64,000 nucleotides of DNA. Source: Clostridioides difficile (GTDB lineage: Bacteria; Bacillota; Clostridia; Peptostreptococcales; Peptostreptococcaceae). Position 1 is the stretch's first letter, and every line of letters starts with the position of its first letter. Of the stretch, positions 26,183 to 36,701 are shown piece after piece. The position numbers were made by a program, and so were the translations under genes. The stretch lies in contig NZ_OEZH01000120.1 of assembly GCF_900243075.1 (NCBI RefSeq), positions 1 to 64,000 on the forward strand, given 5' to 3'. The notes beneath the pieces were generated by a model. That model had not been told where the DNA came from. It saw only the letters and a list, made by a program, of their open reading frames with translations, and made no database searches.

Positions 26183-27163
26183 ATGGAATACGTTAAATTA
26201 GGAAATACAGGAATGGATGTCTCAAGAATTTGTCTAGGGGCAATGAGTTTTGGTAATCCAAAGAACTGGATTCACAAGTGGGTATTAGAGGAAGAAGAAA
26301 GTCGTCCAATTATTAAACGCGCACTAGATTTAGGAATCAATTTTTTTGATACAGCAAATGTTTATTCTCTAGGACGTAGTGAAGAGATTTTAGGAAAAGT
26401 TTTAAAAGATTATGCAAATCGGGATGAAATTGTCCTAGCGACAAAAGTCCATCAAAAAATGTTTGATGGACCAAATGGTCAAGGTCTATCTAGAAAAGCA
26501 ATTATGTCACAAATCAATCAAAGTTTACAACGCCTGCAAACAGATTATGTTGACTTATATATCATTCATCGTTGGGACTACAACACACCGATTGAAGAAA
26601 CGATGGAAGCATTACATGATGTGATTAAATCTGGTAAAGCACGTTATATCGGAGCATCTGCAATGCATACTTACCAATTTCAAAAAGCCAATTATGTGGC
26701 AGAAAAAAATGGATGGACAAAATTTGTTTCCATGCAAAATCATTTGAATCTGATATATCGTGAAGAAGAACGAGAAATGATTCCTTATTGCTTAGATCAA
26801 GGGATTGCTTTAACCCCATACAGTCCATTAGCTTCTGGAAGATTAGTAAAGCCATTTTCTGAAACATCATTGAGAAGAGAAACAGATCCCGCTCAAAGAG
26901 AGAAATATGATGAATCTGCTGAAAAAGATAAAATCATTATAGAACGTGTAGCAGAGGTGGCTGAAAAACATGGTGTAAGTTGTGTAGAGGTCACTTTGGC
27001 ATGGTTGCTACAAAAAGAAAATTTAGCTGCACCAATTATTGGAGCAACGAAACTCAATCATGTTGAAACTGCCGTGAAAGCAGTTGACTTTAAATTGACA
27101 TCTGAAGATATAGTTTATTTAGAAGAGGAATATGTGCCACATAAAATTGTAGGATTCTCATAA
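26183..27163 (+). CDS. Aldo/keto reductase (AKR11-like)
   Basis: 326 residues. N-terminus YVKLGNTGMDVSRICLGAMSFG, catalytic Asp/Tyr segment FFDTANVYSLGRSEE, Lys in ATKV, and the His in IIHRWDYNTPIEETMEAL, followed by the NADP-binding GATKLNHVETAVKAV. It uses NADPH to reduce a carbonyl compound; substrate unknown. Many CGT/CGC arginine codons set it apart from the AGA-rich dap genes of this window. ATG at 26183 follows AAGGAGGAACCTAA. Directly downstream lie the remains of a MerR gene. Confidence 0.9.
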   Translation: MEYVKLGNTGMDVSRICLGAMSFGNPKNWIHKWVLEEEESRPIIKRALDLGINFFDTANVYSLGRSEEILGKVLKDYANRDEIVLATKVHQKMFDGPNGQGLSRKAIMSQINQSLQRLQTDYVDLYIIHRWDYNTPIEETMEALHDVIKSGKARYIGASAMHTYQFQKANYVAEKNGWTKFVSMQNHLNLIYREEEREMIPYCLDQGIALTPYSPLASGRLVKPFSETSLRRETDPAQREKYDESAEKDKIIIERVAEVAEKHGVSCVEVTLAWLLQKENLAAPIIGATKLNHVETAVKAVDFKLTSEDIVYLEEEYVPHKIVGFS

Positions 27164-27186
27164 GATACATCGCCCTATAGTTAATA

Positions 27187-27392
27187 AAAAATTTACTCTG
27201 GATTGAATTTATTAAATGCATGAGAGCTACTAGACTTTCTATTGAGTCACTTGTAGAGTCTACAAAACCCTATCAAAAAGTAAAATAACTTTAGAAGAAA
27301 GAAAACAAATTCTTATTTTTGAATATGAAAAATCACTTGAAAAACAAGCACAAATCAATGATAATGTATTTAGACTAGGCAAAAAATTATAA
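27187..27392 (+). pseudogene. MerR-family regulator, decayed
   Basis: One frame reads LWIEFIKCMRATRLSIESLVEST, the conserved segment after the winged helix in this MerR subgroup (compare FIKCMRSAGLSIETLIEYV at 1742-2158). After a frame change, ITLEERKQILIFEYEKSLEKQ...FRLGKKL matches the coiled-coil tail and ends in TAA. The DNA-binding half and the start are gone. It probably once controlled the 19-bp-spacer promoter at 23201. Confidence 0.75.
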
Positions 27393-27471
27393 ATTATGAA
27401 TCTAAAACAAACAATTATGAAATGAGAATACCTAGTAAATTATCGTTTGAATTTTAGGAGTGTGAATTATT

Positions 27472-28362
27472 ATGTATCTTTTTCAAAAAATCGAAGAAGC
27501 TGCTTTTAAACAAAATGATGCAAGACGTACAATTGGAGAATTTCTTTTAACAAATAGAGCGAAATTAGCAAGTTATTCTATGGATGAAATTGCACGAATG
27601 ACTCATACTTCTAAACCAACACTGGTTCGCTTTGCAAAGTACTTTGATTATTCAGGTTGGAAAGAGTTCGTTTATGCTTTTACACATGAGCTTGTTCACT
27701 TTGATGATAGCCATCTTGATGTGGATATTAATATACCATTTGATAATTCATCAGATACATTAGAAATCATTGAAAATATTGCAAACCTTCGTATTCAAAC
27801 AATAAAAGAAACAACTTCTTTAATGTCAGTTTCAGATATAAACAAGGCAGCTCAAATTCTTAATGATGCACAAACCATTATGATTTATGGAAGAAGTCCA
27901 AATTCGTATTTTGGAGAATTGTTTAAAAGAAATTTGAATACAATTCATAAAAAAGCCTTTGTTACAGATGTGGATGAGTCTGGTCTTGTTTCAAATATGC
28001 TGACTCACAAGGATTGCGCAGTAATTATATCTTATTCTGGAAATAATTCTGATTCCTATCCGATGAAAAATGTAAAGTTACTTTTAAATAATAATGTCCC
28101 TATAATTAGTATCACAAGTGGTGGAGATAATTATTTACGAGACTATTCGACAATTGTCCTGAATATATCAAGTAAAGAGAAATTGTATTCAAAGATTGCG
28201 AATTTCTCTACTGAAGAATCAATTCAATTCATTTTGAACATTCTATATGCAAAAATATTTTCATTGAATTATGAGCAGAACATGCAGACGAAAATTGAAA
28301 ACTCTCGTACATTGGAATCGAGAAGAAAAACCACTTTTAAAGATATATCTGAAGATTTTTAA
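27472..28362 (+). CDS. RpiR-family transcriptional regulator
   Basis: 296 residues: N-terminal RpiR helix-turn-helix (residues 1-80, SYSMDEIARMTHTSKPTLVRFAKYFDYSGWKEF) and a C-terminal SIS sugar-phosphate isomerase-like domain (120-270, with MIYGRSPNSYFGELFKRNL and AVIISYSGNNSDS). It should sense a phosphosugar and control the downstream PTS and glycosidase genes. A perfect palindrome in the gap before the PTS gene is a likely operator. Own terminator follows. Confidence 0.9.
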   Translation: MYLFQKIEEAAFKQNDARRTIGEFLLTNRAKLASYSMDEIARMTHTSKPTLVRFAKYFDYSGWKEFVYAFTHELVHFDDSHLDVDINIPFDNSSDTLEIIENIANLRIQTIKETTSLMSVSDINKAAQILNDAQTIMIYGRSPNSYFGELFKRNLNTIHKKAFVTDVDESGLVSNMLTHKDCAVIISYSGNNSDSYPMKNVKLLLNNNVPIISITSGGDNYLRDYSTIVLNISSKEKLYSKIANFSTEESIQFILNILYAKIFSLNYEQNMQTKIENSRTLESRRKTTFKDISEDF

Positions 28363-28364
28363 CC

Positions 28365-28402
28365 AAAAAGGAATTCACTAAAAATAGTGAGTTCCTTTTT
28401 TT
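28365..28402 (+). terminator. Terminator after the RpiR gene
   Basis: AAAAAGGAATTCACTA / TAGTGAGTTCCTTTTTTT with a 4-base loop and a single mismatch. Confidence 0.85.
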
Positions 28403-28456
28403 ACGAAAAGTATATCCGTTAAAGCAAACGTTATATCAATATGATTTTTTAAATCA

Positions 28457-28470
28457 TGAAATAAATTTCA
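28457..28470. promoter_or_regulatory. Probable RpiR operator
   Basis: TGAAATAAATTTCA, a perfect 14-bp palindrome, 160 bases before the PTS start. TGAAA...TTTCA half-sites are common for RpiR proteins. Confidence 0.6.
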
Positions 28471-28629
28471 CAAAAAATAGTCTATTTGAAAATAATATGG
28501 AATCCATTTCGAGTTTGGTTAAAACTATTGGAAAAGCTATCTCTAAATGGTAAATTGTATTCAGAAGGAACATTATGTCTTACCGGTGACAGCATAAATT
28601 TTCTTTAAATTTATTTAGGAGTGGTTTGT

Positions 28630-30489
28630 ATGAGTAAAAAATATGAACAGTTGGCAAAAGATATTGTTCAACAATTAGGTGGCAAAGAAAACATTACTGA
28701 TGCATATCATTGTCAAACAAGATTACGCTTTAAATTAGCGGATGAATCGAAGTTAAACAAAGATAAGCTAAAAAATTTAGATGGTGTTACTAAATATATC
28801 AATAATGCTGGTGTTCACCAAATAGTAATTGGAACACATATAAAAGATGTATTTGAAGAAATTGAAAAGAATATTGATGTTCAAAGTTCAAATGATAACG
28901 GTTCATCAGAAAAAAAAGGACCTGTTGCCATAGTAATTGATTTTGTTGCAGGAACTTTCCAACCAGTTATTCCAGCATTATCTGGTGCAGGAATGGTTAA
29001 AGCGGTTTTAGCACTTTTAATTGTATTTAATGTTATCACACCTGATTCTCAAACCTATTATATGTTAAATTTATTTGCTGATGGAGTATTCTTCTTCCTA
29101 CCAATGATTTTAGCATTTACTGTTGCACAAAAATTGAGATGTAATTCAATTCTTGCAGTTTCTGTTGCAGCAATGATGATGCATCCAAATTGGGGAACGC
29201 TTGTAACTGCGGGTGATCCAGTAAACTTTTTCGGATTTATTCCATTTACTTTAGCTAGTTATACTGGTTCTGTCATCCCTATTTTAATTGTTATTTTCTT
29301 CCAATCATATGTAGAAAAGTTCTTAGGAAGAGTTATTCCTAAATCAATAGAATTAGTGTTTGTTCCAATGTTTACATTCCTTATTATGGGAACATTAGCC
29401 TTTTCACTGTTAGGCCCAATCGGAAGTATTCTTGGTGGCTACTTAGCAACATTCTTTACTTACTTGAGTGTGAATGCAAGTTGGTTACCAGCTGTTCTTA
29501 TTGGTGGTTTACTACCAGTCATGGTTATGTTTGGTTTACACAATGGAGTGGCTCCACTTGGAGTTATGCAAATGGCTGAATTAGGTTATGACAGTATCTT
29601 TGGACCAGGCGCTTTGGTTTCAAACATTGCTCAAGCAACTGCATCTGCTGTCGTTGCTTTCCGCACAAAAAATAAGAAATTAAAACAAGTAGCAATTTCT
29701 GGTTCGATTACGGCTTATATGGGAATTACTGAACCAACACTTTATGGGGTTAACTTACCTAAAAGATATCCATTGATTGCTGCAATGATTGGAGGGGCCT
29801 CTGGTGGTCTTTATGCTGGATTAACAAATACACACCGTTTTGCAACTGGTTCATCTGGATTACCAGCAGTGTTGCTTTATATCGGTGATGATACGATGAG
29901 ATTCTTCTGGAACATCATCATTGCTTTGATTATTTCATCAGCTGTTACTGCAGCATTAACATATATTTTAAGCTTTAAATATGAAAAAGAAAAGGAAGTA
30001 GAAGAAGTTTCAGAAATGAAACCAGTTATTTTAGATGATACTCGTCTAATTAGTCCAATTCCTGGTACTGTGATTCCATTAAGTCAAGTTCAAGATGAAG
30101 CTTTCTCATCAGAAGCATTAGGTAAAGGATTTGCTGTTGACCCATCTGAAGGAGAAATTTTTGCACCATTCGATGGAAAAGTTGTAACAGTTTTCCCTAC
30201 AAAACATGCTATTGGTTTAGTTTCCGATACTGGTGTTGAAATTTTAATTCATGTTGGTTTGAACACAGTCGAATTGAATGGTCAATATTTTGATGCATTA
30301 GTCGAAGTGAATCAAAAGATAACGAAAGGTCAATTACTACTAACTTTTGATGTAAAGAAAATTCAAGAAGCCGGATACTCAACTCAAGTTCCAGTTGTGG
30401 TAACCAATACACCTCAATATTCATCAATTAAAACAATAAAACAAGGAAATGTAAATAAAGATGAATATGTATTAGCAATCAAAGTTTAG
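28630..30489 (+). CDS. PTS beta-glucoside transporter, EIIBCA
   Basis: 619 residues from ATG 28630 (AGGAGTGG lies 9 bases upstream; an in-frame GTG at 28621 overlaps that site and is less likely). Order is EIIB (1-85; phospho-Cys C28 in YHCQTRLRF), EIIC (100-450; about ten helices), EIIA of the glucose type (480-619; phospho-His H541 in ILIHVGLNTVELNG). This is the BglF/BglP plan: it phosphorylates aryl- or oligo-beta-glucosides during uptake, using HPr and EI. The glycosidase gene follows 12 bases downstream, so uptake and hydrolysis are coexpressed. Confidence 0.93.
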   Translation: MSKKYEQLAKDIVQQLGGKENITDAYHCQTRLRFKLADESKLNKDKLKNLDGVTKYINNAGVHQIVIGTHIKDVFEEIEKNIDVQSSNDNGSSEKKGPVAIVIDFVAGTFQPVIPALSGAGMVKAVLALLIVFNVITPDSQTYYMLNLFADGVFFFLPMILAFTVAQKLRCNSILAVSVAAMMMHPNWGTLVTAGDPVNFFGFIPFTLASYTGSVIPILIVIFFQSYVEKFLGRVIPKSIELVFVPMFTFLIMGTLAFSLLGPIGSILGGYLATFFTYLSVNASWLPAVLIGGLLPVMVMFGLHNGVAPLGVMQMAELGYDSIFGPGALVSNIAQATASAVVAFRTKNKKLKQVAISGSITAYMGITEPTLYGVNLPKRYPLIAAMIGGASGGLYAGLTNTHRFATGSSGLPAVLLYIGDDTMRFFWNIIIALIISSAVTAALTYILSFKYEKEKEVEEVSEMKPVILDDTRLISPIPGTVIPLSQVQDEAFSSEALGKGFAVDPSEGEIFAPFDGKVVTVFPTKHAIGLVSDTGVEILIHVGLNTVELNGQYFDALVEVNQKITKGQLLLTFDVKKIQEAGYSTQVPVVVTNTPQYSSIKTIKQGNVNKDEYVLAIKV

Positions 30490-30495
30490 GAGTGA

Positions 30496-31926
<1,431 letters not shown>

Positions 31927-31933
31927 TAGATAC

Positions 31934-31964
31934 TTGTCTTAAAGTTAACTTTAATTAATAATGT
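31934..31964 (+). promoter_or_regulatory. MerR-type promoter-like site at right end of island
   Basis: TTGTCT, 19 bases, TAATGT, with the perfect palindrome TTAAAGTTAACTTTAA (31939-31954) in the spacer. It points rightwards but no gene follows; a terminator and then the antisense of the kinase gene do. Perhaps a promoter left after loss of its gene. Confidence 0.5.
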
Positions 31965-31976
31965 TATAATGAACAA

Positions 31977-32012
31977 CAAAAGAATGGAACATAGCACCAT
32001 TCTTTTGTTGTA
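31977..32012. terminator. Bidirectional terminator at island right end
   Basis: CAACAAAAGAATGG / CCATTCTTTTGTTG with an 8-9 base loop: perfect 14-bp stem ending the PTS-glycosidase operon. From the other side it could end the kinase transcript. Confidence 0.8.
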
Positions 32013-32036
32013 TAAAATCTAATATCACGTTTTTCA

Positions 32037-32073
32037 TTATATATTTATAAATTAATATTAAGTTGTTCATCAA
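32037..32073. repeat. 37-bp direct repeat, right copy (3' end of kinase gene)
   Basis: Same 37 bases as 22979-23015. It covers the last nine codons and stop of the kinase plus 8 bases beyond. Confidence 0.9.
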
Positions 32074-33193
32074 TTGGAATCATAAAATAAAACTCTACCC
32101 CTTTATCACGATTCTTTACTCCATATTCTAGCCCTTGCATTGTAAGTATTTGTGAAACAATTGCAAGCCCTAATCCTGAACCTCCTGTACGCTGAGATTG
32201 AGCACTGCGATAAAACTTAGACCAAATTTTTGAAATCTCATCTGACTCTATAATCCTACCCTCATTATAAATTTTAAATAAAAGCAAGCCATTTTCACAT
32301 GTAATAGATAAATCTAAATTTCCATTACATATAACATGTTTCTTTGCATTAATAATTAGATTTTCTACTACTTGTTCCATTCTCATTTTATCTGACACTA
32401 CAAAAACTTCATGTTCTGGCAAATCATATGTAAAATAAAAATTGACATCTGGTATATCGATTAAAAGTCGTCCTGCCACAGTTTCAACAAACTCTATAAA
32501 ATCAAAACATTCTGGGTTAAGTTTAGAAACACCTGCTTCTAATGCAGATAAGTCTAATAATGATACAATCATATTATTCATTCTATCAGTTTCTTCTATA
32601 ATAACATCCATATAATTTTTCTTTTTTTCTTCGTTAACTTCATCCATAAGCCCTTCTGTATATGCACGTATAATACCAAGCGGAGTCTTCATTTCATGTG
32701 AAATTGTATCTATCAATTCCTTTCTTTGTTCCAATAGCATCCTTTCCTTATTTACGTCTTGTTCAAGCTGGATATTTGCACTCTCTAGGTCTGATAATGC
32801 CTGCTGTAGATTTGTAGACATTGTATTCAAACTCCTAGAAAGTTCTCCAAATTCATCATTAGTATTTACAGTACATGGATTAGAAAAATCAAGTTGAGAC
32901 ATGCTCTTTGCAGATTTATTTATAGAGGTAATTGGTTCTGAAATAAATTTTCCCAATAAAAAATCAATACTCATGATAAAGATAACTAATATTATAAACC
33001 AAAGCCAAAATTCAAATTTATTGTCTGTAGAAAATTCCTCAACAAGCAAATAAAAGAATATAATCAATGCTCCTGATAATTTAGAAAGGAAAAATACTTT
33101 TTTCCTAACTGAATGTAGTCCAAAGTTTTGTTTAATCCAATTTGAAATATCTATATTACTTAATTTTTCTGTAAGCTTTCTTAAACTACTCAT
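32045..33193 (-). CDS. Histidine kinase with short extracytoplasmic loop
   Basis: 382 residues. Two membrane helices (about 33-52 and 62-80) are joined by a loop of about ten residues, so the signal is probably sensed within or at the membrane, as in intramembrane-sensing kinases that watch ABC exporters. HAMP domain 81-133, HisKA with H166 (TISHEMKTPLG), HATPase with N-box VVENLIINAKKHV and G-box GGSGLGLAI. It overlaps the response regulator gene by 4 bases (ATGA). Its last codons form one of the island's direct repeats, so the gene end is intact but its former downstream DNA now lies 9 kb away. Confidence 0.9.
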   Translation of the reverse strand: MSSLRKLTEKLSNIDISNWIKQNFGLHSVRKKVFFLSKLSGALIIFFYLLVEEFSTDNKFEFWLWFIILVIFIMSIDFLLGKFISEPITSINKSAKSMSQLDFSNPCTVNTNDEFGELSRSLNTMSTNLQQALSDLESANIQLEQDVNKERMLLEQRKELIDTISHEMKTPLGIIRAYTEGLMDEVNEEKKKNYMDVIIEETDRMNNMIVSLLDLSALEAGVSKLNPECFDFIEFVETVAGRLLIDIPDVNFYFTYDLPEHEVFVVSDKMRMEQVVENLIINAKKHVICNGNLDLSITCENGLLLFKIYNEGRIIESDEISKIWSKFYRSAQSQRTGGSGLGLAIVSQILTMQGLEYGVKNRDKGVEFYFMIPIDEQLNINL

Positions 33194-33861
33194 TCCTTAA
33201 CCTCAAACTTATATCCTGAACGAATTAATGTAACTATATGATGTCCTTCACTCCCAAGTTTTTTGCGTAAAGTTTTTATATGTGTATCTACAGTTCGTGT
33301 GTTTCCTTCAAATTCATATCCCCATACACAATTTAAAAGTTTCTCCCTAGAAAAAACTTGATTAGGATTTTCCATAAACAAACGTAATAATTCAAATTCT
33401 TTATATGTTAAATCAATCAATTTATCCTCTATATATACTTGCCTTGATGATAGCATAATAAAAATCTTTCCTAAATTTAATGAATTTTTTGGAATATCAG
33501 TAGTATATCTACGTAATAAGGCATTAACTTTTGCTAAAAGTACTTTTGGGCTAAATGGCTTTGTTATATAATCATCTGCACCATATTCATAACCCTTTAA
33601 TTTGTCCTCCTCTTCACCTTTAGCTGTCAATATAATAATAGGTATATTAGTCATTTCACGTGAAACTCTACATACTGAGAATCCATCTAAATATGGCATC
33701 ATAATATCCAATATCATTAAATCTATATCGTTGTTTTTTAATATTGTAAGTGCCTCGACTCCATCATCAGCAGTTATACAAGTATATCCTCCTTTTTGCA
33801 TATATTCTACAATAATACCTTGCATTCTTTTTTCATCTTCTACAACTAGTATTTTAGCCAT
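33190..33861 (-). CDS. Response regulator, OmpR/PhoB family
   Basis: 223 residues. Receiver domain 1-118 with acidic residues E8/D9, phospho-acceptor D52 (MILDIMMP) and K in DYITKPFSP; C-terminal winged helix 128-222 (LIDLTYKEFELLRLFMENPNQVFSREKLLNCVWGYEFEGNTRTVDTHIKTLRKKLG split over that span). It forms an operon with the kinase. The three phased GGTGAAAT repeats before the ABC exporter operon at 22827-22867 are candidate targets. Confidence 0.93.
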   Translation of the reverse strand: MAKILVVEDEKRMQGIIVEYMQKGGYTCITADDGVEALTILKNNDIDLMILDIMMPYLDGFSVCRVSREMTNIPIIILTAKGEEEDKLKGYEYGADDYITKPFSPKVLLAKVNALLRRYTTDIPKNSLNLGKIFIMLSSRQVYIEDKLIDLTYKEFELLRLFMENPNQVFSREKLLNCVWGYEFEGNTRTVDTHIKTLRKKLGSEGHHIVTLIRSGYKFEVKE

Positions 33862-33985
33862 TTTTATTTATCACCTCTTTTTTGTAGACTTTATTTTAGT
33901 TTATATTAATTTATTTATTTTTCAACTATTTTTTTGATAGTATTTTTTATACTATTCTTAATGGAATTGATATCATGGATAAAAA

Positions 33986-34019
33986 TAGCCTACTAACTTT
34001 ATCTCATGTTAGCAGGCTA
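33986..34019 (-). terminator. Terminator after the YidC-like gene
   Basis: TAGCCTACTAAC / GTTAGCAGGCTA, 12-bp stem with one mismatch pair; leftwards it is followed by TTTTT. Confidence 0.8.
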
Positions 34020-34044
34020 AAATATTTCTAGAATAATAGTTATA

Positions 34045-34695
34045 TTACTTTATCACTGTTCTATTTTTTCGATTAAAATATATTCTAAAACAAATATCTT
34101 CAATTAATGAATAAATTGCACTTGTTATAAAGTACAGACCTATGGCCACTGGAGTTCTAACAGTCAATATAAGACTTGTTATAGTAGTTACAATAGCCAT
34201 TTGTTTGTTAAACTTTACTTGAGAATTTATCTTGAAATATGGTATATAATTCACTAAGTTTGAAGCTAACATAATTAATGTATATATACAAGGTAATATA
34301 AATAAATTATCAAATGTACCTAAATTAGCAATCCATGGAATTATAATTGTTGTAAATTCCTTTGTCATATCTAAACATACATGATATAAGGCATATACTA
34401 CCGGCATTTGCACTAAAACTATAAGACATCCCAGCATACTCTTCATACTTTCTACAGAATTTACTTGTATTTGCTTTTCCAGCTCTTTAGTATCATTCTT
34501 ATACTTTTCTTTTATATGTTCCATTTTTTCTGCTAATTCTTGCTGTTTTTTTACGGAAAATCTTTGTTTTAATGATAGTGGCATTAGTACTAACTTAACT
34601 ATTAAAGTTATAAGTACAATAGAAATTCCAAAATCACCTGTAAAGTTAAATAATATACTTAATAATCCTTGTAATACACTTGAAATGAAATCCAT
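34045..34695 (-). CDS. YidC/Oxa1-type membrane protein insertase, short paralogue
   Basis: 216 residues with the Oxa1 core: helix 1 (about 20-40, GISIVLITLIVKLVLMPLSLKQRFS) with the conserved basic residue after it, a coiled hairpin (45-75), and helices near 85-110, 130-150 and 165-195. It starts directly with the core; there is no lipoprotein cysteine and no long N-terminal region as in the housekeeping YidC/SpoIIIJ usually found near oriC. It probably inserts a limited set of small membrane proteins. A 74-77-residue membrane protein is encoded just upstream in the same direction. ATG follows AAAGGAGAGAATAAA. Confidence 0.85.
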   Translation of the reverse strand: MDFISSVLQGLLSILFNFTGDFGISIVLITLIVKLVLMPLSLKQRFSVKKQQELAEKMEHIKEKYKNDTKELEKQIQVNSVESMKSMLGCLIVLVQMPVVYALYHVCLDMTKEFTTIIIPWIANLGTFDNLFILPCIYTLIMLASNLVNYIPYFKINSQVKFNKQMAIVTTITSLILTVRTPVAIGLYFITSAIYSLIEDICFRIYFNRKNRTVIK

Positions 34696-34750
34696 TTTAT
34701 TCTCTCCTTTTTATTTTTAATCTTTAGAATTATAACAGATTCATTTCAAA

Positions 34751-35488
<738 letters not shown>

Positions 35489-36082
35489 ATGATAAGTGAT
35501 TCTATATCGAAAAGACGCAGTATTAGAAAATATAAAAATCAAAGCATTTCACATGAAACTATAGAGAAAATAATTGAAGCTGGAATAAATGCACCTTCAT
35601 CTAAAAACAGACAACCATGGCGTTTTGTTGTTGTCACTGAAAAAGAAAAAGAGTCTATGCTTAAAGCTATGAGTAAAGGTATTCAAAATGAAATTTATGA
35701 CAATGGACTTCTTCCAGAAAGTCGTCAACATATTGCTGGTGCAAATTACACAGTTGAAATCATGGAACAAGCTCCAGTAACAATTTTTATTTTAAATATA
35801 TTAGGTAAATCACCTTTAGAAAATCTTTCCCCTGAAGAACGATTCTATGAAATGGCAAACATTCAATCAATTGGAGCTGCAATTCAAAACATGTCGCTTA
35901 CAGCTGTGGAATTAGGTCTAGGTAGTCTTTGGATTTGTGATGTATACTTTGCATATCGTGAATTATGTGAATGGTTAAATACAGATAGTCAATTAGTGGC
36001 AGCAATATCTTTGGGTTATCCTGATGAAGAACCATCAAGAAGACCTAGATTACAATTAAGTGATGTGACTGAATGGAGATAA
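35489..36082 (+). CDS. Nitroreductase-family FMN oxidoreductase
   Basis: 197 residues from ATG 35489, which has GGAGG ten bases upstream; a longer frame from 35402 has no binding site. N-terminal SISKRRSIRKYKNQSIS and INAPSSKNRQPWRFVVV are the FMN-binding signature; GAAIQNMSLTAVELGLGSLWICD is the second FMN contact and dimer interface. Such enzymes reduce nitro groups, quinones or enones with NAD(P)H. No operon partner except a small membrane protein 55 bases downstream. Confidence 0.9.
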   Translation: MISDSISKRRSIRKYKNQSISHETIEKIIEAGINAPSSKNRQPWRFVVVTEKEKESMLKAMSKGIQNEIYDNGLLPESRQHIAGANYTVEIMEQAPVTIFILNILGKSPLENLSPEERFYEMANIQSIGAAIQNMSLTAVELGLGSLWICDVYFAYRELCEWLNTDSQLVAAISLGYPDEEPSRRPRLQLSDVTEWR

Positions 36083-36137
36083 ATAGTTATAGTAAGCAAA
36101 TAGTGCAAACTGAATTTATATTAGGTGAGGTATTTTA

Positions 36138-36449
36138 ATGAAAAAAATTATTAAATCTTTTACATTTTGTTTTCTTTTAATTGCATTATTTGAGATTTAT
36201 ATGCACCAAATTGGTCAAGACTCAAAAAGTATTATTCTAATAAGCTTAAATCCTATTTTGTCTATTATTTCTGACACTGATAGTTTTTTTGTTTTTATGA
36301 ATTCAGGTATGCAAATCCCATGTAGAACAATTACAGGGTCAATTTCGATTTATTGGTACATAGCATCCATACTTTCTTTTCTTATTTATGGTATAATTTT
36401 AGATTTAATTAGGATAATTATTTCTAAAGTTGGAAATAAAGCAAAGTAA
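36138..36449 (+). CDS. Small membrane protein of unknown function
   Basis: 103 residues with ribosome binding site GGTGAGG at 36124. Two hydrophobic segments, residues 5-21 (N-terminal, signal-like) and 70-96, with a Ser/Ile-rich middle region likely outside the membrane. I recognise no family. It may be cotranscribed with the nitroreductase. Confidence 0.6.
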   Translation: MKKIIKSFTFCFLLIALFEIYMHQIGQDSKSIILISLNPILSIISDTDSFFVFMNSGMQIPCRTITGSISIYWYIASILSFLIYGIILDLIRIIISKVGNKAK

Positions 36450-36469
36450 TCAAAATAAGCATTATAAAC

Positions 36470-36591
36470 AGTGCATTTTCTTGAGCTATCACTTGAGTTA
36501 TTATAAAAAGTTAATTATTTTATAAAACAAACTTCTCAAGCAAGTCAGAGCATAGCACTCTAAATATATCCTTAGCTCCTGAAAATGCACT
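36470..36591. repeat. 122-bp non-coding element with 11-bp terminal inverted repeats
   Basis: AGTGCATTTTC at 36470-36480 and its exact complement at 36581-36591. Inside are TTGAGCTATCACTTGAG and AGAGCATAGCACTCT, which can pair locally. Either a small mobile-element remnant or a structured RNA; 36592-36701 shows nothing else. Confidence 0.5.
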
Positions 36592-36701
36592 TCTAAATTT
36601 ACACATGAACGTTATTTTGCTTATATTTAATTTGGCGTTACTTAGAGAATTAATTTATTATATTTCTTAAAATTAATTTACTATATTTCTTAAAAATTAT
36701 C

